Assembly (NCBI GenBank): GCA_903912405.1
Contig: CAIWHF010000015.1
Location: 1 to 18,332, forward strand
Reading direction: 5' to 3'
Origin: an uncultured Bacteroidota bacterium
GTDB taxonomy: Bacteria > Bacteroidota > Bacteroidia > Chitinophagales > Chitinophagaceae
Length of the DNA: 18,332 nucleotides
This document shows, one piece after another, positions 14,539 to 18,332 of this stretch. The notes under the pieces were generated by a model. It saw nothing but the letters and a program-made list of their open reading frames with translations. It was not told the DNA's origin and made no database searches. The position numbers and the translations under genes were made by a program. Position 1 is the first letter of the stretch, and each line of letters begins with the position of its first letter.

Positions 14539-15666
14539 ATGCACGATTTAAACACTTTTTTTTCTCCTTTACCTTATATTGAAACAATTGATAAAGAAGC
14601 GTTTCACCCTTTGCAATGGGGTGCGCATGTAAAAGCCTTGACCTCCGAAGATTTTGATTGGGAGGAAGCGGACATGGTCATCGTTGGTTGTGGTGAATCT
14701 AGAGGTGCTAACGCTAATTTTTCGGATGCACCCAATACGATTCGAAAATACTTTTATGAATTGTTTGTGTGGCATCCGCATATTAAGATAGTAGATGCCG
14801 GCAATATTTTAGAAGGAGCTTCAGAAGCGGATACCAAAGCAGCTTTAGCCATAGTTCTCAAAGAGTTGGAAGCGGCTGGAAAAACAGTTTTGGTTTTAGG
14901 CGGTAGTCAAGATTTAACGCTCGAGCAATACAATGCTTTCAAAGCGGTAAATAAAACAATTCAAGCAGTAGCGGTTGATATGCTGATAGATTTAGAAGAA
15001 ACAGCGGTTGTGAATGACCGAAGTTATCTTATGAATATGCTAACGGAGGATCCTAATTTTATGCAGCATTTTACACATATAGGATTTCAAAGTTATTTTG
15101 TGCAACCTCAAATGCTGCAGACTTTAGATATGCTACGTTTCGATTGCTTGCGATTGGGAAAAGTACGAAGTCAATTATCGATTATAGAACCTCCATTGCG
15201 TGATGCGCATCTGTTAACCATAGACATGAATGCGGTGAAGTATAGTGATGCACCAATTAATAAAAACGGATCACCAAATGGATTTGCTGGCGATGAAATG
15301 TGTCAGGTTATGAAGTATGCAGGCATGAGTCAGCAGTTACAATCTATTGGTTTGTATGGTTATGACCCTACACTCGATCAAGAAGATATGACTGCGCGCT
15401 TAATGGCGCAGATGCTTTGGTATTTTATTGATGGGTTTTCTTGGCGCGCTCAAGAAGCATCGCTTTCCGATACAGCTTCTTTTTTGAGTTTTCATGTGCA
15501 AATGCAACATCAAGATACCTTGTTTATGAAGAGTAAAAAAACAAATCGTTGGTGGATGCAATTGCCCGATACGTCTATGGCACCGTGCACCTATGAAGAT
15601 TATTTGTGTGCTTGCAATGATGAAATTCCAGACCGCTGGTTGCGTATTCAAGAGCGTTTGAGTTAG
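14539..15666 (+). CDS. Arginase-fold formimidoylglutamase-like protein lacking metal ligands
   Basis: A 375-residue protein with the ureohydrolase (arginase/agmatinase) layout but altered metal sites. The normal GGDHS is GGSQD (121-125). The normal DAHxD is DMLID (147-151). The normal DxDxxDP is DMNAVKYSDAP (229-239). Two metal-binding histidines and an aspartate therefore appear to be missing, so hydrolysis of arginine- or formimino-type substrates by the usual Mn2+ mechanism looks unlikely. Flanking fold features such as VIVGCGESRGANANFSDAPNTIRKYF (47-72) are kept. Similar degenerate proteins are, to my recollection, widespread in Bacteroidota, which suggests a conserved non-canonical role. 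hflX follows by 37 bases on the same strand and may be co-transcribed. Confidence 0.82.
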   Translation: MHDLNTFFSPLPYIETIDKEAFHPLQWGAHVKALTSEDFDWEEADMVIVGCGESRGANANFSDAPNTIRKYFYELFVWHPHIKIVDAGNILEGASEADTKAALAIVLKELEAAGKTVLVLGGSQDLTLEQYNAFKAVNKTIQAVAVDMLIDLEETAVVNDRSYLMNMLTEDPNFMQHFTHIGFQSYFVQPQMLQTLDMLRFDCLRLGKVRSQLSIIEPPLRDAHLLTIDMNAVKYSDAPINKNGSPNGFAGDEMCQVMKYAGMSQQLQSIGLYGYDPTLDQEDMTARLMAQMLWYFIDGFSWRAQEASLSDTASFLSFHVQMQHQDTLFMKSKKTNRWWMQLPDTSMAPCTYEDYLCACNDEIPDRWLRIQERLS

Positions 15667-15703
15667 ACTTCGTATCTTCACCTTTAAATAAGTAGGCAAT
15701 AGC

Positions 15704-16888
15704 GTGATAGAACATAAACAAATTGTAGAAAATGAAAGAGCCGTATTAGTTGGTTTAATTCATCGTTTTCAAACAGAAACACAATTACAAGAATATTTAC
15801 ACGAATTAGCTTTTTTAGCAGAAACCGCTGGCGCCGTTACGGAGAAAGTTTTTTTTCAAAAATTACCCAAGCCCGATAGTAGAACCTTTGTCGGTAAAGG
15901 GAAGCTAGAAGAGATTCGCCTCTATGTTCAAGAAAAGGGCATTCAATTAGTCATTTTTGATGATGAACTTACGGGTTCGCAAATTATTAATATTGGAAAA
16001 GCTATCGGTGTAAAAACTATTGATAGAAGTGATTTGATCTTAGATATTTTTGCACGCAGAGCTAAAACTGCTCAAGCAAAAGTACAAGTAGAATTGGCAC
16101 AATACCAATATTTATTGCCTCGACTAAAAGGGATGTGGCAGCACTTAGAACGACAAGGGGGTGGTATCGGTTCTAGAGGTCCCGGGGAAACGGAGATTGA
16201 GACCGACCGACGTATTGTAAAAGATAAAATAGGCTTATTGCGTAAGCGTCTTGTAGAAATTGATAAGCAAATGGCTACGCAACGTAAAGAGCGCGGCACC
16301 TTTATTCGCATAGCCTTAGTAGGGTATACCAACGTGGGTAAAAGTACCTTGATGAATGTGATTAGTAAAAGTGAAGTTTTTGCAGAAAATAAGTTGTTTG
16401 CCACTTTAGATACCACTACTAGAAAAGTTGTATTTGAACAAACGCCTTTCTTATTAAGCGATACCGTAGGTTTTATTAGAAAATTGCCGCATCATTTGGT
16501 AGAGAGTTTTAAAAGCACCTTAGATGAAGTGCGCGAAGCAGATTGCTTGTTGCACATTGTCGATATCTCCCATCCCAAATATGAAGATCAGATGGGTGTG
16601 GTAATCAAAACCTTACAAGACATTAAAGCTTTTGATAAGCCCATTATTACGGTTTTTAATAAAATGGATTTGTATGAAGCGCATACGTTTGACGAATGGC
16701 TATCCGATGAAATCAAAGCGGAGTTATTGCAACAATTAGAAGAACGTTGGCAATTGGAAACGGAAGGTAATGCACTATTTATTTCTGCAATTACTAAGCG
16801 CAATATTGATCAATTTAGACATACCTTATTAGCAAAAATAAAAGCCTTGTATGAAGAGCGCTATCCCTATTTAACGCATTTTTATTAG
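15704..16888 (+). CDS. hflX: Ribosome-associated GTPase HflX
   Basis: A 394-residue GTPase that binds the 50S subunit and can split or rescue stalled ribosomes under stress. The N-terminal domain begins RAVLVGLIHRFQ and includes DSRTFVGKGKLEEI (58-71). The glycine-rich linker GGGIGSRGPGETEIETDRR spans 152-170. In the G domain P-loop GYTNVGKST is at 207-215, G2 at TLDTT (234-238), G3 DTVG (253-256), G4 NKMD (319-322) and G5 SAI (361-363). The start is GTG at 15704, where family similarity begins within about 12 residues. Its TAG stop overlaps the stop of the convergent DUF2461 gene. Confidence 0.95.
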   Translation: MIEHKQIVENERAVLVGLIHRFQTETQLQEYLHELAFLAETAGAVTEKVFFQKLPKPDSRTFVGKGKLEEIRLYVQEKGIQLVIFDDELTGSQIINIGKAIGVKTIDRSDLILDIFARRAKTAQAKVQVELAQYQYLLPRLKGMWQHLERQGGGIGSRGPGETEIETDRRIVKDKIGLLRKRLVEIDKQMATQRKERGTFIRIALVGYTNVGKSTLMNVISKSEVFAENKLFATLDTTTRKVVFEQTPFLLSDTVGFIRKLPHHLVESFKSTLDEVREADCLLHIVDISHPKYEDQMGVVIKTLQDIKAFDKPIITVFNKMDLYEAHTFDEWLSDEIKAELLQQLEERWQLETEGNALFISAITKRNIDQFRHTLLAKIKALYEERYPYLTHFY

Positions 16889-17544
16889 TCGAAATTTCGA
16901 TTCAAGAAATCTAAAAAGGGTTTGGCTGCTACACAATAACTTTGTAAGGTTTTTAAAAGCTCTTTTTGGGTTAGTAGTGCATCTGGAATAGGATGGGTTA
17001 CTAAAAAACTCTTTAATTGTAAGTAAGCAACAGCAGGATGATCTAGTGCATATCCTTTCGGTGCTTTTTTTAAACGCTCCCCTTCAATCGCTGGAAATAA
17101 TTTTTTAAAACTGGGTTTGATTACGAGTTGATTTAACTCGTTCCAATTATAATCAATTTCTTGTCGTATGGCTTGTAATGCAGGTGTTTCAGGCATCCAG
17201 ATACCGGCTCCGAAAAAGCTTTTCCCATTGGGCTCGAAATGTATATAAAAACCTGCTCGCGCTGATTTTCTTCCACCTTTTGCAAGGTAAGCCGCTAGAT
17301 TAGTTTTATAAGGCAATTTATTTTTTGAAAACCGAACATCTCTAAACAATCGAAAAATACAAGCTTTCGCTTCTAGTCCTTCTAAACCTGGATCAATAGG
17401 CGTAAGCGCCGCTATTAATGTGCTTGTAAAGGATTGCATGTCTTTCATGGCTATTTGATAGGTGTCGCGATGCGCATCAAACCAAACGCGATCATTATTT
17501 TTAGTTAGTTCTTTAAGAAATTGAAGGGTACTTGCTTCTAACAT
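16885..17544 (-). CDS. DUF2461 (TIGR02453) family protein
   Basis: A 219-residue protein of a widespread family without known function. Signature stretches are LKELTKNNDRVWFDAHRDTY (10-29), FRLFRDVRFSKNKLPYKTN (64-82), GFYIHFEPNG (98-107), GAGIWMP (112-118) and LKKAPKGYALDHPA (158-171). It has no signal peptide or membrane helix, so it is probably cytoplasmic. Length is normal for the family. Its stop codon overlaps that of hflX by 3 bases in a tail-to-tail arrangement, with no terminator hairpin between them. It diverges from dxr across a 97-base gap. Confidence 0.88.
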   Translation of the reverse strand: MLEASTLQFLKELTKNNDRVWFDAHRDTYQIAMKDMQSFTSTLIAALTPIDPGLEGLEAKACIFRLFRDVRFSKNKLPYKTNLAAYLAKGGRKSARAGFYIHFEPNGKSFFGAGIWMPETPALQAIRQEIDYNWNELNQLVIKPSFKKLFPAIEGERLKKAPKGYALDHPAVAYLQLKSFLVTHPIPDALLTQKELLKTLQSYCVAAKPFLDFLNRNFD

Positions 17545-17614
17545 AAGAGGTGTATTTATAGGCGCTAAATTATAATTATTTCATAAGATATCACCAATTA
17601 CGTATTGCTTTTAA

Positions 17615-17622
17615 TATCTTTG
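17615..17622 (+). promoter_or_regulatory. -7 element upstream of dxr
   Basis: TATCTTTG is a perfect TAnnTTTG match 19 bases before the dxr ATG. No TTG lies 19 bases further upstream, so the -33 half is missing. A leader of about 12 bases would result. Confidence 0.4.
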
Positions 17623-17641
17623 AAGCAATTATTTTTTTTAG

Positions 17642-18332
17642 ATGAAGCGTTTAGCAATTTTAGGTTCAACTGGTTCTATTGGCACTCAAGCCTTAGAGGT
17701 GGTGGCAGCACATCCTTCTTTATTGGAGGTAGAAGTGTTGTCGGCGCACAGCAACGCTAAGCTCTTGATAAAGCAAGCGCACCAGTTTCAACCCAATGCC
17801 GTAGTAGTCACCGATCCTACAAAATATGAAGAGGTGAAAAGTGCATTAAGTAGTTTACCTATCAAAGTATTCTCGGGCGCTACAGCACTTAATGAAGTAG
17901 TGCAATGGGAAGCCGTAGATATGGTATTGGCAGCCATTGTGGGTTTTGCCGGATTGCATTCTACCTTAGCTGCAATTGATGCTGGAAAGCCTATCGCTTT
18001 AGCCAATAAAGAAACTTTAGTAGTAGCCGGCAATATCGTGATGCAGCGTGCTGCTGAAAAAAAGGTACCTATCATACCTGTAGATAGCGAACATTCTGCT
18101 ATTTTTCAATGCTTAGTCGGAGAAACCACGGAAAGTATTGACAAAATTATATTAACGGCTTCAGGCGGTCCTTTCTTAGGAAGAAAAACTAATTTTTTGG
18201 TTAATGTAAAGGCTATGCATGCCTTGCAACATCCTAATTGGACCATGGGAGCAAAAATTACTATCGACAGCGCTACCTTGATGAATAAAGGCTTAGAGAT
18301 GATCGAAGCAAAATGGTTGTTTGGTTTAAATA
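17642..18332 (+). CDS. dxr: 1-deoxy-D-xylulose 5-phosphate reductoisomerase (partial, 5' end)
   Basis: The first 230 residues are present and the frame runs off the window edge. The enzyme makes MEP from DXP with NADPH and a divalent metal, the committed step of the MEP isoprenoid pathway. NADPH-binding GSTGSIG is at 8-14, ANKE at 121-124, metal ligands D148 and E150 in PVDSEH, SGGPF at 174-178, HPNW at 197-200 and DSATLMNKG at 209-217. All are intact. MEP-derived isoprenoids are the source of the lycopene that the upstream cyclase-dioxygenase fusion consumes. The two loci are about 12 kb apart, so co-regulation is not implied. Confidence 0.95.
   Translation, partial: MKRLAILGSTGSIGTQALEVVAAHPSLLEVEVLSAHSNAKLLIKQAHQFQPNAVVVTDPTKYEEVKSALSSLPIKVFSGATALNEVVQWEAVDMVLAAIVGFAGLHSTLAAIDAGKPIALANKETLVVAGNIVMQRAAEKKVPIIPVDSEHSAIFQCLVGETTESIDKIILTASGGPFLGRKTNFLVNVKAMHALQHPNWTMGAKITIDSATLMNKGLEMIEAKWLFGLN

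Noticed and set aside
16072..16416. 114-residue minus-strand open frame
   Set aside because: It is antisense to the hflX linker and P-loop region, where coding is certain on the plus strand.
17788..18075. 95-residue minus-strand open frame
   Set aside because: It is antisense to dxr, which shows intact catalytic motifs.
1..18332. CRISPR arrays, tRNA/rRNA genes, insertion sequences
   Set aside because: No regularly spaced direct repeats, no cloverleaf-like sequence and no transposase-like coding sequence were seen by eye; a covariance or profile search was not possible.

Overview
The window reads as a chromosomal segment of an AT-rich member of the Bacteroidota. A type IX secretion C-terminal sorting domain, a PUR-family DNA/RNA-binding protein, the ftsX-DUF3098 pair, a Bacteroidota-type formimidoylglutamase-like protein and promoters of the TTG-N19-TAnnTTTG form all point there. 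A rhodopsin together with kynurenine 3-monooxygenase would fit a freshwater Chitinophagaceae-like bacterium, but placement below phylum is inference.

Left part (1-5226). The end of a periplasmic adaptor gene, an FtsX/MacB-type permease and its ATPase form a tight tripartite efflux operon (1-2105). After a 231-base AT-rich gap comes a proton-pumping proteorhodopsin (2337-3053, green-type tuning residue) closed by a strong hairpin terminator. Next is the most interesting gene of the window: one 681-residue protein that fuses a complete lycopene beta-cyclase (CrtY) to a complete Brp/Blh beta-carotene 15,15'-dioxygenase (3155-5200). The fusion would turn lycopene into beta-carotene and then retinal, which is the chromophore of the rhodopsin next door. 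The upstream genes crtE, crtB and crtI are not in the window. The isoprenoid gene dxr (MEP pathway) starts at the right edge.

Middle part (5252-12053). A T9SS-exported protein of unknown function, then lepB-mnmE (signal peptidase I and the tRNA-modifying GTPase) lie on the minus strand. Divergent from them, a kmo-recJ pair (kynurenine 3-monooxygenase and single-strand exonuclease) overlaps by 14 bases and ends at a hairpin terminator.

Right part (12102-18332). In order: a small secreted protein made of five exact 21-residue repeats with an odd glycine/hydrophobic C-terminus (minus); a PUR-family protein (plus, good promoter and terminator); ftsX-DUF3098 (minus); a degenerate arginase-fold protein followed by hflX (plus); a DUF2461 protein (minus) whose stop overlaps the hflX stop; and the 5' part of dxr (plus, cut by the window edge). 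I saw no tRNA or rRNA gene, insertion sequence or CRISPR array, and no gene-free stretch exceeds 300 bases.
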